Shown: positions 28,620 to 39,583, counted from the stretch's first letter. The stretch: DNA of 64,000 bases from Sphaerotilus natans (GCF_900156335.1 NZ_FTMZ01000002.1:282293-346292); one strand, 5' to 3'. Numbers and translations are program-made. Notes: generated by a model from the sequence alone, not told the origin.

Positions 28620-29415
28620 CGTCGTAATCCACCGTCAGCGGCGCATGGTCGCTGAACCAGCTGTCCTTGTAGATCGAGGCGGCGCGGGCCGTCTCGGCCA
28701 GACCGGGCGTGGCCAGGTGGTAGTCGATGCGCCAGCCGACGTTCTTCGCGCGGGCCTGGCCGCGGTTGCTCCACCATGTGTAGCAGGCGTCGGTGGTGTC
28801 GGGGTGCAGGTGGCGGTAGACATCGACCAGGCCGCCGCCGCCCTGGTCGAGCGGCGTCAGCAGCGTCGTCATCCAGGCGCGTTCCTCGGGCAGGAAGCCG
28901 GAGTTCTTCAGGTTGCCCTTCCAGTTCTTCAGGTCGGCCTCGCGGTGCGCGATGTTGACGTCGCCCATCAGCACGAACTCGCGCCCGCTCTGGCGCAGCG
29001 CGCGCAGGTGCGGCGCAATGCGGGCCAGGAAGCGGTACTTGGCCTGCTGGCGCTCCTCGGAGGACGAGCCGCTCGGGAAGTAACAGCTGATGATGGACAG
29101 CCGTCGATGTGGCGAGTCGTAACGGGCTTCAAGGTAGCGGCCCTCCGCGTCGAACTCCTCGTCGCCGAGCCCGACGATGACCTCGCTCGGCGTGACACGG
29201 CTGTAGACGCCCACGCCCGAGTAGCCTTTTTTCTGCGCATGATGGAAGAAACCCTGCATGCCGTCGATGACGGACAGCGACGGGCTCAGGTCCGGAGCCT
29301 GTGCCTTGAGCTCCTGCACCCCCATACAATCGGCGCGTACCGACTCGACCCACGCATGAAGGCCCTTGGTGGCCGCTGAGCGGATGCCGTTGAGATTGAG
29401 GCTGACCAGACGCAC
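28609..29415 (-). CDS. exoA: Exodeoxyribonuclease III family nuclease
   Basis: The product has 268 residues and belongs to the ExoIII/APE1 endonuclease-exonuclease-phosphatase family, which repairs abasic sites and trims 3' ends. It shows [12 protein letters not shown], the catalytic Glu in [24 protein letters not shown] and [11 protein letters not shown]. The start is GTG at 29415, since the family begins exactly at this strand and no ATG is near. Its start is only 18 bases from the divergent pyrE start, so its promoter must lie within the pyrE gene. It converges with the LacI gene. Confidence 0.9.
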   Translation of the reverse strand: MRLVSLNLNGIRSAATKGLHAWVESVRADCMGVQELKAQAPDLSPSLSVIDGMQGFFHHAQKKGYSGVGVYSRVTPSEVIVGLGDEEFDAEGRYLEARYDSPHRRLSIISCYFPSGSSSEERQQAKYRFLARIAPHLRALRQSGREFVLMGDVNIAHREADLKNWKGNLKNSGFLPEERAWMTTLLTPLDQGGGGLVDVYRHLHPDTTDACYTWWSNRGQARAKNVGWRIDYHLATPGLAETARAASIYKDSWFSDHAPLTVDYDVSL

Positions 29416-29433
29416 GAGCAAAGACCTTCCGAG

Positions 29434-30129
29434 ATGACGACCCCAGACGCAAGCACCTCCCGCACCGATGCCCTCGCCCAGGATTTCGTGGCTTTTGCAG
29501 TCGACGCCGGCGTGCTGCGCTTCGGCGAGTTCAAGACCAAGGCGGGGCGGCTGTCGCCCTATTTCTTCAACGCCGGCCTGTTCGATGATGGCGCCCGGCT
29601 GGGCCGCCTGGCCGAATTCTATGCACGCCGGCTGATCGACTCGGGCCTGGAGTTCGACATGCTGTTCGGCCCGGCCTACAAGGGCATCACGCTGGCGGCG
29701 GCGGTGGCCATCGAGCTGGCGCGCCTGGGCCGCAACGTGCCCTACGCCTACAACCGCAAGGAAGCCAAGGACCATGGCGAGGGCGGCACGCTGGTGGGCG
29801 CCCCCGTCAAGGGCCGGGTGCTGATCATCGACGACGTGATCTCGGCCGGCACCTCGGTGCGCGAGTCGATCGCGATGATCCGCGCCGCCGGCGCCACGCC
29901 CTGCGGCGTGACCATCGCGCTGGACCGCCAGGAAAAGGCCAGCGAGAACGGCGTCGATGCGCCGCACTCGGCGGTGCAGTTCGTCGAGCGCGACCTGGGC
30001 CTGTCGGTGGTGGCCATCGCCACGCTGGCCGACCTGCTGGCCTACCTGCGCGCGCAGCAGGACGCACGCCTGGCCGGCAACCTGCCGGCGGTGCAGGCCT
30101 ACCGCGACCGCTACGGGGTGCAGATGTGA
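29434..30129 (+). CDS. pyrE: Orotate phosphoribosyltransferase
   Basis: This 231-residue enzyme converts orotate and PRPP to OMP in pyrimidine synthesis. It shows the family residues: [43 protein letters not shown] (catalytic loop) and the PRPP motif [13 protein letters not shown]. Length is usual for the long bacterial form. It has a weak Shine-Dalgarno sequence and lies divergent from exoA. It overlaps the downstream DUF4124 gene by four bases (GTGA). Confidence 0.95.
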   Translation: MTTPDASTSRTDALAQDFVAFAVDAGVLRFGEFKTKAGRLSPYFFNAGLFDDGARLGRLAEFYARRLIDSGLEFDMLFGPAYKGITLAAAVAIELARLGRNVPYAYNRKEAKDHGEGGTLVGAPVKGRVLIIDDVISAGTSVRESIAMIRAAGATPCGVTIALDRQEKASENGVDAPHSAVQFVERDLGLSVVAIATLADLLAYLRAQQDARLAGNLPAVQAYRDRYGVQM

Positions 30130-30794
30130 GCCGCGCGGCGGCTCGCGTTCCTGCCGGACTGCTGCTGGCCGCCGCGCTGGGCGCGGCAGGGCTGCCGCTG
30201 CCGGCGCAGGCCGACATCTATTCCTGCGTCAACGCCCGCGGCCAGCGCCTGACCGCCGATCGCCCGATCGCCGAGTGCATGGACCGCGAGCAGCAGGTGC
30301 GCGGCGCCGACGGCTCGGTGCGGCGCATCCTGCCGCCGTCGATGACCGCCGAGGAGCGCGCCGCCGCCGAGGACAGGCGCCGGCGCGAGCAGCTCGAGGA
30401 GCGCACCCGCCGCGACGCGATCCGCCACGACCGCAACCTGCTGAGCCGCTACCCGGACATCGAGCGCCACAACGCAGCCCGCGAGGCCGCGCTGGAGCCG
30501 GTGCGCTCGGCCATGCAGAGCACCGACAAGCGCATGGAGGAGCTCGAGCGCGAGCGCCGCCAGCTGCGCGAGGAGGCCGAGTTCTACAAGGGCCGCGAGC
30601 TGCCGCGCTCGCTCAGGCAGAAGATCGAGCAGAACCAGGTGGCGACGCAGGCGCAGAAGGACGCGATGCAGAGCCACCAGGCCGAGAACCGGCGCATCAA
30701 CGCCAGCTTCGACCAGGAGCTGGCGCGGCTGCGCCAGCTCTGGAACGGCGCGACGCCGGGCAGCCTGGCCGCACCGTCGTCGGCAGCGCGCTGA
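30126..30794 (+). CDS. DUF4124-domain exported protein
   Basis: The product has 222 residues. A signal peptide covers about the first 28 residues, followed by a DUF4124-like N-terminal module ([28 protein letters not shown]). The remainder is highly charged coiled coil rich in Arg/Glu/Gln (about 70-205). The start is GTG, overlapping the pyrE stop, so it is translated by coupling. DUF4124 proteins have no clear function; they are periplasmic or membrane-anchored. It is followed by a convergent binding-protein gene. Confidence 0.72.
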   Translation: MSRAAARVPAGLLLAAALGAAGLPLPAQADIYSCVNARGQRLTADRPIAECMDREQQVRGADGSVRRILPPSMTAEERAAAEDRRRREQLEERTRRDAIRHDRNLLSRYPDIERHNAAREAALEPVRSAMQSTDKRMEELERERRQLREEAEFYKGRELPRSLRQKIEQNQVATQAQKDAMQSHQAENRRINASFDQELARLRQLWNGATPGSLAAPSSAAR

Positions 30795-30816
30795 AGCCGG
30801 CCCGGGCGGCGCAACG

Positions 30817-31956
30817 TCACAGGCTCTTCAGCGCCACGACGTCCTTGCCCTTGAAGGTGAAGACGGTCACCGCCGACGAGCGCAGGTCGTGGCGGCTGTC
30901 GTAGGCGTAGTCGCCGGCCACGCCGGCATGGCTGCCTTTGGCGATGTGCTCGGCGAGCTTCTTCGGATCGAGCGACTGCGTGGCCTCGATCGCCCCGGCC
31001 AGCAGGTTGGCGCCGTCATGGAAGGCCGCGGCGTAGGTCAGCGGATCGCGCTTGTACTCGGCGCGGTAGCGCTCGACGAAGGCGCGGCCCTTGTCGCTGC
31101 GGTCCATCAGCGCGCCGCCCTGGGTGCAGTAGACGTTCAGGTCGGCGCTCATCTGCGCCAGCGTCGCCGTCTCCGACGAGCAGATGCCGTCGCCGCCCAG
31201 CAGCGGTGCCTTCAGCCCCAGCGAGCGCATCTGGCGCAGCATCGGACCGGCCTGCGCCGAGTAGCCGCCGTAGAAGACCGCGTCGGGCCTGGCGCCGCGG
31301 ATGCCGGTCAGGATCGAGCTGAAGTCGGTCGCCTTGTCGCTGGTGAATTCCTTGGCGACGACCTTGATGCCGAGCTTCTGCGCCTGCGCGATGAACTCCT
31401 GCGCCACGCCCTGGCCGTAGGCGGTGCGGTCGTCGATCACCGCGACCGAAGCGACCTTCAGGTCCTGCGCCGCGTAGGTCGCCATCTTGGCGCCGAGCTG
31501 GTTGTCGGTCGCGCCGATGCGAAAGAGGTTGGCCTGGGCCGGCTGCGTCACCTTCGGGTTCGAGGCCACCGTCAGCACCAGCACGCCGGCGTCGGCGAAG
31601 ACCCGCGAGGCCGGCAGCGTCACGCCGGAGTTGTAGGGGCCGAGCACGAACTTCAGGCCCTTGTCGACCAGCGCCTGCGCGACCTGCACGCCCTGGCGCG
31701 GGTCGGCGCCGTCGTCCTGGACCTCCAGCTCGAACTGCACCGGCTTGCCGCCGAGCTTGATGCCGCGCGCGTTGAGCGCCTTGATGGCCAGCTGCGCGCC
31801 GTCGCGGTTGTCGATGCCGCTGGCGGCCTGCGGGCCGGTCAGCGGGCTCATGAAGCCGATGCGCACGCGCTCCTGGGCGTGCAGCGGGCCGGCGGCGGCC
31901 AGCCCGAGGCCGGCCAGCGCCAGCGCGTTCAGCAGAATCCTGCGGGAACTCGTCAT
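30817..31956 (-). CDS. Branched-chain amino acid-type ABC transporter substrate-binding protein
   Basis: The product has 379 residues and belongs to the Leu/Ile/Val-binding family (SBP family 4). A signal peptide of about 27 residues is followed by RIGFMSPLTGPQAASGIDNRDGAQLA, GVTLPASRVFADAGV, AVIDDRTAYGQGVAQEF and KATDFSSILTGIRG, all family features. No permease or ATPase genes are adjacent, so it is an orphan binding protein; its partner transporter is elsewhere. Ligand specificity is unknown. The gatB terminator lies just upstream. The related gene at the right end of the window shares several motifs with it. Confidence 0.9.
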   Translation of the reverse strand: MTSSRRILLNALALAGLGLAAAGPLHAQERVRIGFMSPLTGPQAASGIDNRDGAQLAIKALNARGIKLGGKPVQFELEVQDDGADPRQGVQVAQALVDKGLKFVLGPYNSGVTLPASRVFADAGVLVLTVASNPKVTQPAQANLFRIGATDNQLGAKMATYAAQDLKVASVAVIDDRTAYGQGVAQEFIAQAQKLGIKVVAKEFTSDKATDFSSILTGIRGARPDAVFYGGYSAQAGPMLRQMRSLGLKAPLLGGDGICSSETATLAQMSADLNVYCTQGGALMDRSDKGRAFVERYRAEYKRDPLTYAAAFHDGANLLAGAIEATQSLDPKKLAEHIAKGSHAGVAGDYAYDSRHDLRSSAVTVFTFKGKDVVALKSL

Positions 31957-31980
31957 TTTTCGATCCTGGTGGGATGAATG

Positions 31981-32014
31981 AAAAAAAGACCTGCGCCGGG
32001 TCGCGGCGCAGGTC
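31981..32014 (-). terminator. Rho-independent terminator of gatB
   Basis: A perfect 10-bp stem lies here: on the plus strand GACCTGCGCC (31988-31997), a 7-base loop, then GGCGCAGGTC (32005-32014). On the minus strand the stem is followed by a run of seven Ts (plus-strand As at 31981-31987). It lies 25 bases after the gatB stop codon and 25 bases before the start of the binding-protein gene. Confidence 0.9.
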
Positions 32015-32038
32015 GGTGGGTGCTGGCGCAGCCGGGTG

Positions 32039-33490
32039 TCAGCCCGCCAGCTTCTTCTTCAGCAGCTCGTTGACCTGAGCCGGGTTCGCCTTGCCCTTGG
32101 TCGCCTTCATCGCCTGGCCGACCAGCGCGCCGAAGGCCTTTTCCTTGCCCGCGCGATAGTCCTCGACCGACTTGGCATTGGCGGCCAGCACCTCGTCGAG
32201 GATGGCCTCCAGGGCGCCGGTGTCGTTCATCTGCTTCAGGCCCTTGGCCTCGATGACGGCGTCGACGTCGGTGGCCTCGCCGCTCCAGAGCGCGTCGAAG
32301 ACCTGGCGGGCAGCGTTGTTCGAGATGGTGCCGTCCTGGATGCGGCGGATCAGCGCGCCCAGCAGCGCCGGGCCCACCGGCGCGTCGGCGATGTCGCCGC
32401 CGTCGGCGTTCAGGCGCTTGCTGATCTCGCCCATCACCCAGTTGGCCACCGGCTTGGGCGCGCCACAGACCGCGACCGCGGCCAGGAAATAGTCGGCGGT
32501 GGCGCGGCTGGTGGTCATCATGGCCGCGTCATAGGCCGGCAGGCCGTGCTCGGCCTGCAGGCGCTCGGCCAGCGCGGCCGGCAGCTCGGGCATCTCGGCG
32601 CGCACGCGCTCGACCCACTCGGGCGCGATCACCAGCGGCGGCAGGTCCGGGTCGGGGAAGTAGCGGTAGTCGTGCGCGTCTTCCTTGGTGCGCATCATGC
32701 GCGTCTCGCCGGTGTCCGGGTCGAACAGCACGGTGGCCTGGACGATGTCGAAGCCGTCCTCGATCTGGTCGATCTGCCAGTTGACCTCGAAGTCGATCGC
32801 CTGCTGCAGGAAGCGGAAGCTGTTGAGATTCTTGATCTCGCGCCGGGTGCCGAAGGGCTGGCCGGGGCGGCGCACCGAGACGTTGGCATCGCAGCGGAAC
32901 GAGCCCTCCTGCATGTTGCCGTCGCACAGGCCCAGCCACACCACCAGCGTGTGCAGCGCGCGGGCGTATTCCACCGCCTGCTTCGACGAGCGCAGCTCGG
33001 GCTCGGTGACGATCTCCAGCAGCGGGGTGCCGGCCCGGTTCAGGTCGATGCCGGTCATGCCGTGCAGGTTCTCGTGCACCGACTTGCCGGCGTCTTCCTC
33101 CAGGTGAGCGCGGGTCAGGTTGACCCGGTGCTTCACGCCATCGACCAGGAAGTCGACATGGCCGCCCTGCACCACCGGAATCTCGTACTGGCTGATCTGG
33201 TAGCCCTTGGGCAGATCCGGGTAGAAGTAGTTCTTGCGGGCGAAGATCGACATCGGCGCGACGGTGGCGCCGACGGCCAGGCCGAACTGGATCGCACGCT
33301 CGACCGCGCCGCGGTTCATCACCGGCAGCACGCCGGGCAGCGCCAGATCGACCGCGCAGGCCTGGGTGTTGGGCTCGGCGCCGAAACGGGTCGAGGCACC
33401 GGAGAAGATCTTCGACTGGGTCGAGAGCTGGGCGTGGGTCTCGAAGCCGATGACGACTTCGTAGCCACGCACGAGAAGGGAGGCGGTCAT
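32039..33490 (-). CDS. gatB: Aspartyl/glutamyl-tRNA(Asn/Gln) amidotransferase subunit B
   Basis: The product has 483 residues and recognises and activates mischarged Asp-tRNA(Asn) or Glu-tRNA(Gln) as part of the GatCAB complex. It shows the family regions [61 protein letters not shown] and [11 protein letters not shown], with the YqeY-like tail at the end. gatA and gatC, which usually form the same operon, are not within the window. No Shine-Dalgarno sequence is visible before the ATG. A strong terminator follows. Confidence 0.95.
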   Translation of the reverse strand: MTASLLVRGYEVVIGFETHAQLSTQSKIFSGASTRFGAEPNTQACAVDLALPGVLPVMNRGAVERAIQFGLAVGATVAPMSIFARKNYFYPDLPKGYQISQYEIPVVQGGHVDFLVDGVKHRVNLTRAHLEEDAGKSVHENLHGMTGIDLNRAGTPLLEIVTEPELRSSKQAVEYARALHTLVVWLGLCDGNMQEGSFRCDANVSVRRPGQPFGTRREIKNLNSFRFLQQAIDFEVNWQIDQIEDGFDIVQATVLFDPDTGETRMMRTKEDAHDYRYFPDPDLPPLVIAPEWVERVRAEMPELPAALAERLQAEHGLPAYDAAMMTTSRATADYFLAAVAVCGAPKPVANWVMGEISKRLNADGGDIADAPVGPALLGALIRRIQDGTISNNAARQVFDALWSGEATDVDAVIEAKGLKQMNDTGALEAILDEVLAANAKSVEDYRAGKEKAFGALVGQAMKATKGKANPAQVNELLKKKLAG

Positions 33491-33599
33491 GGGGCGGGCG
33501 GTTGCTTCAGCGCGGACGCAAAGCGGAAATGCTACGGCATCGCCGCGCCCCTCGGGAAAACCGCAGGCCACAGCCGCCCTCGGCCGCCCTCGGTCGTGC

Positions 33600-34235
33600 T
33601 CAGTCGCGCGGGCGCACCAGCCGCACCGGCAGCGGCGTGTCGCGGCTCATGTCGGAGCGCGCCCGGCCGGTGTGGCCGTCGATTACCCAGCCGTGCAGGC
33701 CGTCGAGCCGCTCCTCGTTCTCCGAGGTGCGCCCGCGCATCACGCTGTCATAGCTGTGGATATTGACCGGACCGGCCTCGATGGTGGCCGAGGCGCTCCA
33801 CAGCCAGCCCTCGGGCGTGTCGGGGAACAGCTTGTCGATGCCGCCGGGCGAACCTGCGGCGCGCTGCAGCACCCGGCGCATCTCGATCGCGCGCGGCACC
33901 CGCCACGGTCGGCCGTCGGCCTGGCGCCGCACGGCCGCCAGATCCGGCCCCTGCGACTGCATCACCCGCAGCGCCTGGCCGGTGCAGCGCCCACCGCTCC
34001 AGCGCATGCCCTCGACGCAGCGCGACCAGGCCAGGCCGCTCTCGACATCGACCACCGTCTGGCCATCCTTCGACACCGCCACCAGGCCCTGGGGTTCGGG
34101 CGCCGCCGCGACCGATGTCAGCGGCCAAGGCAGCAGCAAGGGCAGCAGCCAGGGCATCAGTGCCCGCGACAGCCTCAGCCCGGTAGACGACAAGGAGACA
34201 ACCGACGGGCGGGAAGCAGGGACGGCGCAAGACAT
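33600..34235 (-). CDS. Exported DUF1566-like protein
   Basis: The product has 211 residues. Residues up to about 45 form a signal peptide ([21 protein letters not shown]). The mature part has the DUF1566/Lcl C-terminal type pattern: [53 protein letters not shown] and a final VRLVR strand. These domains occur in surface and exported proteins with no common activity. A shorter start at the methionine of MPWLLP is possible. It is an isolated gene between gatB and the thioredoxin-like gene. Confidence 0.72.
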   Translation of the reverse strand: MSCAVPASRPSVVSLSSTGLRLSRALMPWLLPLLLPWPLTSVAAAPEPQGLVAVSKDGQTVVDVESGLAWSRCVEGMRWSGGRCTGQALRVMQSQGPDLAAVRRQADGRPWRVPRAIEMRRVLQRAAGSPGGIDKLFPDTPEGWLWSASATIEAGPVNIHSYDSVMRGRTSENEERLDGLHGWVIDGHTGRARSDMSRDTPLPVRLVRPRD

Positions 34236-34373
34236 GGCAGGACGGGACGGAACCCACGGGAACGGATCGGTTCATTGTCCGGGCCCACGCGGCACGGCGG
34301 CCGCACGAACAGCCGGGCTTCCCCGGCACAGACCCGCCGCTGCCGCGGGGGCTGCCGTAAACTTCGCCGCACC

Positions 34374-34880
34374 ATGAAAGCCGCCCGCATCGCCCTCGCC
34401 GCCGCCGTCGTTGCCGCCATCGCCGTGACCGCCTCGTTCGCGGTCGGCAGCAAGGAAAAGGCGCCCGCCATCAGCTACACCCTGCTCGACGGCACGAAGC
34501 AGACCTCGGCCGAAGCGCTCAAGGGCAAGGTGGTGCTGGTCAACTTCTGGGCGACGAGCTGCACCACCTGCGTCAAGGAAATGCCCGAGCTGGTCGCGAC
34601 CCACCAGAAGTACAAGGACAAGGGCTTCGAGACGCTGGCGGTGGCGATGAGCTACGACCCGCCGGCCTATGTCGCCAGCTTCGCCGAATCGCGCCAGCTG
34701 CCCTTCAAGGTCGCGATCGACAACACCGGCGAGATCGCGCGCCAGTACGGCAAGGTGCAGCTCACGCCAACCACCTTCGTGCTGAACCGCAAGGGCGAGA
34801 TCGTCAAGCGCTACGTCGGCGAGCCCGACTTCCAGCAGCTGCACCTGCTGCTGGAGAAGCTGCTGGCGGAGAACGCCTGA
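34374..34880 (+). CDS. TlpA-type thioredoxin-like protein (periplasmic)
   Basis: This 168-residue protein begins with an uncleaved or cleaved signal sequence of about 25 residues (IALAAAVVAAIAVTASFAVG). The thioredoxin fold then contains the redox site WATSCTTCVKEMPE (CTTC), followed by VAMSYDPPAYVASFA and a cis-Pro region in LTPTTFVLN. It resembles TlpA/ResA, which reduce disulfides of periplasmic proteins during cytochrome maturation or other envelope tasks. No cyt c genes are adjacent, so its partner is unknown. It converges with the rlmI gene. Confidence 0.85.
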   Translation: MKAARIALAAAVVAAIAVTASFAVGSKEKAPAISYTLLDGTKQTSAEALKGKVVLVNFWATSCTTCVKEMPELVATHQKYKDKGFETLAVAMSYDPPAYVASFAESRQLPFKVAIDNTGEIARQYGKVQLTPTTFVLNRKGEIVKRYVGEPDFQQLHLLLEKLLAENA

Positions 34881-34908
34881 GCGCGCCCGGCACCGACTTT
34901 CAGCGCGC

Positions 34909-36090
34909 TCAGCGCTTCAGCAGCACCAGCCCCTTCAGATACTCGCCCTCGGGGAAGTTGACCGTGGTCGGGTGGTCGCTGGAGGCCTCCAGGCGCTGCA
35001 GGATGTAGGCGTCCACGCCGGCGTCCAGACCCGCGCCAGCGACGATCTTGTGGAACAGATCGGCGCTGATGCCGCCTGAGCAGCTGAAGGTCAGCAGCAG
35101 GCCGCCGGGTTTGAGCAGCTTCAGGCCCAGGCGGTTGATGTCCTTGTAGGCGCGGCTGGCCCGGTCGGCGTGCGCTGCGGTGGGCGCGAACTTCGGCGGG
35201 TCGAGCACGATGGCGTCGAACTGGCGGCCGTCCTTGAGCATCTGGCGCAGCGTGCCGTTGACGTCGGCGTCGAGCGCGGTGTGGTGCGCGGGATCGAAGC
35301 CGTTGAGCTCGACATGCGCGCAGGCCCGCGCCAGCGCCGGGCCGGAGGAATCGACGCTGACCACCTCGGTGGCACCGCCGGCCAGCGCCGAGACGCTGAA
35401 GCCACCGGTGTAGCTGTAGCAGTTCAGCACCGACCGGCAGCCGAGCTGGCGCACCAGGCGCGCGAACAGCGCCCGGTTCTCGCGCTGGTCGAGGTAGTAG
35501 CCGGTCTTGTGGCCTTCCTCGACATCGACGGTCAGCCGGATGTCGTGCTCGTGCAGCAGCACGCGGGTGTCGCCGCCGCCACGCAGCCAGCCCTTGACCA
35601 GCGGCAGGCCCTCCAGCTGGCGCACACTGGAGTCGCTGCGCTCGTAGAGCCGCGTGCAGCCTGTGGCCGCCAGCAGCGCATCGGCGATCACCGACTTCCA
35701 GCGCTCGACGCCAGTGGCCAGGAACTGGACGCTGAGAATGTCCTCGTAGCGATCGACGATCAGGCCGGGCAGGCCGTCGGCCTCGCCGTGAACCAGGCGA
35801 ACGCCGTTGCTGCGCAGCCCCAGACGCGCACGCATCGCCACTGCGGCCTCGACGCGGCGACGGAAGAAATCGGCATCGATGCGTTCGGCAGCCTCGAAGC
35901 TCCAGGCACGCACCCGGATGGTCGAGTCCGGGCTGAACGCAGCCCAGGCCAGGAACTGGCCGTCGTGGCTCTCGACCCGGACCGTCTCGCCGGCATCGGC
36001 TCGGCCCTTCTCGACACTGCCCTGGAACACCCAGGGATGCTGGCGCAGGAGCGAGCGCTCCTTGCCTTCACGCAGACGGATGACTTTCAT
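34909..36090 (-). CDS. rlmI: 23S rRNA (cytosine) methyltransferase RlmI-type
   Basis: The product has 393 residues. The N-terminal PUA-like region (KVIRLREGKERSLLRQHPWVFQGSVEKG) binds RNA. The middle contains GLIVDRYEDILSVQFLATGVERW, then the methyltransferase domain with LNCYSYTGGFSVSALAGGATEVVSVDSS and the catalytic DPPKFAP. This matches RlmI-type enzymes that methylate a cytosine of 23S rRNA at C5. The gene stands alone, divergent from the polyol operon. Target base identity is inferred from the family. Confidence 0.88.
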   Translation of the reverse strand: MKVIRLREGKERSLLRQHPWVFQGSVEKGRADAGETVRVESHDGQFLAWAAFSPDSTIRVRAWSFEAAERIDADFFRRRVEAAVAMRARLGLRSNGVRLVHGEADGLPGLIVDRYEDILSVQFLATGVERWKSVIADALLAATGCTRLYERSDSSVRQLEGLPLVKGWLRGGGDTRVLLHEHDIRLTVDVEEGHKTGYYLDQRENRALFARLVRQLGCRSVLNCYSYTGGFSVSALAGGATEVVSVDSSGPALARACAHVELNGFDPAHHTALDADVNGTLRQMLKDGRQFDAIVLDPPKFAPTAAHADRASRAYKDINRLGLKLLKPGGLLLTFSCSGGISADLFHKIVAGAGLDAGVDAYILQRLEASSDHPTTVNFPEGEYLKGLVLLKR

Positions 36091-36422
36091 GGGGCGGAAT
36101 TGTCGCGCGAGCGATGTGGCCCTCGCCAGTCACCCCTCGCTCACACGTCGCTCACCGACCGGTTTCGATGCTGCATTGCAGCGAATCAATGCAAGAAAGT
36201 ACAAATCTGTACTTTCTTCCGTGCACCTATGGAAAACCCGGGTCTGTGCGTGCAATGAAGTACATGAACGGGCTGCATCCGTATCAATCGGCGCATGCAC
36301 CAGCACCTATCGTTGCGCCTGTCGATCGGGGCTGACCGCTCCAGCCCGGTGCCAGCGCTGCACCGCCGAGGCCCCGGCCGCCCCCACGTCGTCCGTTCCT
36401 GTTCCATCCCGCGAGGAGACAC
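36091..36422. promoter_or_regulatory. Promoter region of the polyol operon
   Basis: This 332-bp spacer separates rlmI (leftward) from the polyol operon (rightward). It contains the inverted repeat at 36193-36218 and, immediately upstream, another perfect 7-bp inverted repeat TGCATTG (36172-36178)/CAATGCA (36187-36193). A weak -35 (TTGCAG, 36176-36181) and -10 (TACAAA, 36200-36205) with 18-base spacing can be drawn, with the large repeat over the -10. A copy of one arm with 11 of 13 matches, GCAATGAAGTACA, lies at 36252-36264, 61 bases from the first. The promoter itself is uncertain. Confidence 0.5.
36193..36218. promoter_or_regulatory. 11-bp inverted repeat, candidate operator of the polyol operon
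   Basis: The arms AAGAAAGTACA (36193-36203) and TGTACTTTCTT (36208-36218) are perfect inverted copies separated by AATC. The site lies about 205 bases before the first transporter gene, inside the intergenic promoter region. Its AT-rich arms contrast with the surrounding sequence. The likely binding protein is the AraC-family regulator of the operon, although AraC proteins usually bind direct repeats. Confidence 0.6.
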
Positions 36423-37736
<1,314 letters not shown>

Positions 37737-37806
37737 CGCCCGCAGGGCGCGCTGCAGCCGACTTCTCGACCCTCTCCCTGTGGTGAGGTGAGGCATGGCC
37801 GGCAGG

Positions 37807-37847
37807 CGTGAAGACGGGCCGGGGGGCGACCTCCGACCCCCTTCACG
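37807..37847 (+). repeat. Imperfect hairpin between binding-protein and permease genes
   Basis: The 141-bp gap contains an outer stem CGTGAAG (37807-37813) with CTTCACG (37841-37847) and an inner GGGG/CCCC stem, with a bulge on the left side. It has no T-run, so it is not a classical terminator. It may protect the upstream message from 3' decay and allow higher binding-protein expression, as seen in several ABC importer operons. Confidence 0.4.
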
Positions 37848-37877
37848 ACCTGACCGGCCGCGCACGATGGTGGACCC

Positions 37878-38738
37878 ATGAACCGATTCCTGCCCCGCGC
37901 CCTGATGGCGCCCGCGGTGGCCACGCTCTTCCTGTGGATGATCGTGCCGCTGGTGATGACGCTGTACTTCAGCGTGATCCGCTACAACCTGATGCAGCCC
38001 GACCAGAGCGGCTTCGTCGGGCTCGAGAACTTCGAATACTTCATCACCGACCCGTCGTTCACGACCTCGGTGATCAACACGCTGCTCTTGCTGGGCAGCG
38101 TCATCCTGATCACGGTCGGTCTGGGCGCGGCCATCGCGCTGCTGATCGACGATCCGTTCCCGGGCCGCGGCCTGGTGCGTATCCTGCTGATCAGCCCCTT
38201 CTTCGTCATGCCCACGGTCAATGCGCTGCTGTGGAAGAACATGATGATGAACCCGATCTACGGCGTGCTGGCGCAGGTCTGGCAGTTCTTCGGCGCCGCG
38301 CCGGTGGACTGGCTGACCGACTGGCCGCTGCTGAGCGTGATCATCATGGTGAGCTGGCAGTGGCTGCCGTTCGCGACGCTGATCTTCGTGACCTCGCTGC
38401 AGTCGATGGACCGCGAGCAGATCGAGGCCGCCCGCATGGACGGCGCCAACTACCTGCAGCAGCTGCGCTATCTCTACATCCCTCACCTGGGCCGCTCGGT
38501 GGCGGTGGTGGTGATGATCGAGATGATCTTCCTGCTGAGCGTGTTCGCCGAGATCTACACCACCACCGGGGGCGGGCCGGGCGACGCCAGCACCAACATG
38601 GCCTTCCTGATCTTCAAGCAGGCGCTGCTGAACTTCGACGCCGGCGTGGCCTCGGCCGGTGCGCTGTTCGCGGTCGTGCTGGCCAACATCGCCGCCGTCT
38701 TCCTGATCCGCCTGGTCGGCAAGAACCTGGACAAGTGA
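37878..38738 (+). CDS. Polyol ABC transporter permease (SmoF/MtlF type)
   Basis: This 286-residue inner membrane protein has six helices. The ABC permease loop contains REQIEAARMDGANYLQQLRYLYIPHLGRS. LLISPFFVMPTVNALLWKNMMMNPIYG is a strongly conserved segment of the sorbitol/mannitol subfamily. The start at MNRFLPRA is at the usual distance from the first helix. The second permease gene starts 11 bases after its stop, so they are co-expressed. Confidence 0.9.
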   Translation: MNRFLPRALMAPAVATLFLWMIVPLVMTLYFSVIRYNLMQPDQSGFVGLENFEYFITDPSFTTSVINTLLLLGSVILITVGLGAAIALLIDDPFPGRGLVRILLISPFFVMPTVNALLWKNMMMNPIYGVLAQVWQFFGAAPVDWLTDWPLLSVIIMVSWQWLPFATLIFVTSLQSMDREQIEAARMDGANYLQQLRYLYIPHLGRSVAVVVMIEMIFLLSVFAEIYTTTGGGPGDASTNMAFLIFKQALLNFDAGVASAGALFAVVLANIAAVFLIRLVGKNLDK

Positions 38739-38749
38739 GGAGCCTCCCG

Positions 38750-39583
38750 ATGTCGTCCCGTCCCTCCTCCCTGACACCGGTGCTGCTGCTGCGCACCCTG
38801 GCTGCCTGGCTGATCACGCTGCTGCTGTTCTTCCCGCTGGGCTGGCTGGCGCTGACCGCCTTCAAGACCGAGCTGCAGGCCATCGCGGTGCCGCCGCAGA
38901 TCTTCTTCACCCCGACGCTGGAGAGCTTCCACGAGGTGCAGGAGCGCAGCGACTACCTGCACTACGCCTGGAACTCGGTGGTGACCAGCGTGGTCTCGAC
39001 GCTGCTGGGCCTGGCGCTGGCCGGCCCGGCCGCCTACGCCATGGCCTTCTTCAAGGGCCCGCGAACCAAGGACATCCTGATGTGGATGCTCTCCACCAAG
39101 ATGATGCCCGCGGTGGGCGCCCTGGTGCCGATCTATGTGCTGGCACAGAAGTCGGCGCTGCTCGACACCCAGCTCGGCCTGATCATCGTCTTCACGCTCT
39201 CCAACCTGCCGATCATGGTGTGGATGCTCTATTCGGGCTTCCGCGAGATCCCGCCCGAGATTCTCGAGGCCGCGCGCATGGACGGCGCCACGCTCTGGCA
39301 GGAGGCGGTGCAGGTGCTGCTGCCGCTGTCGCTGGGCAGCTTCGCCTCCACCGGGCTGCTGTGCCTGGTGCTGAGCTGGAACGAGGCCTTCTGGTCGCTC
39401 AACCTCAGCGCCGCCAACGCCGGCACGCTGGCCGCGCTGATCGCGCAGTACTCCAGCCCCGAGGGGCTGTTCTGGGCCAAGCTCTCGGCCGCCTCGCTGC
39501 TGGCGATCGCCCCGATCGTCGTCTTCGGCTGGTTCAGCCAGAAGCAGCTGGTGCAGGGCCTGACCTTCGGCGCCGTGAAGTGA
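38750..39583 (+). CDS. Polyol ABC transporter permease (SmoG/MtlG type)
   Basis: This 277-residue inner membrane protein has six helices. The first periplasmic part reads KTELQAIAVPPQIFFTPTLESF and the permease loop is REIPPEILEAARMDGATLWQEAVQVLLPLSLGSF, both typical of SmoG/MtlG. It starts at MSSRPSS after a GAGGAG Shine-Dalgarno sequence. It pairs with the preceding permease to form the channel. The ATPase gene follows after 35 bases. Confidence 0.9.
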   Translation: MSSRPSSLTPVLLLRTLAAWLITLLLFFPLGWLALTAFKTELQAIAVPPQIFFTPTLESFHEVQERSDYLHYAWNSVVTSVVSTLLGLALAGPAAYAMAFFKGPRTKDILMWMLSTKMMPAVGALVPIYVLAQKSALLDTQLGLIIVFTLSNLPIMVWMLYSGFREIPPEILEAARMDGATLWQEAVQVLLPLSLGSFASTGLLCLVLSWNEAFWSLNLSAANAGTLAALIAQYSSPEGLFWAKLSAASLLAIAPIVVFGWFSQKQLVQGLTFGAVK

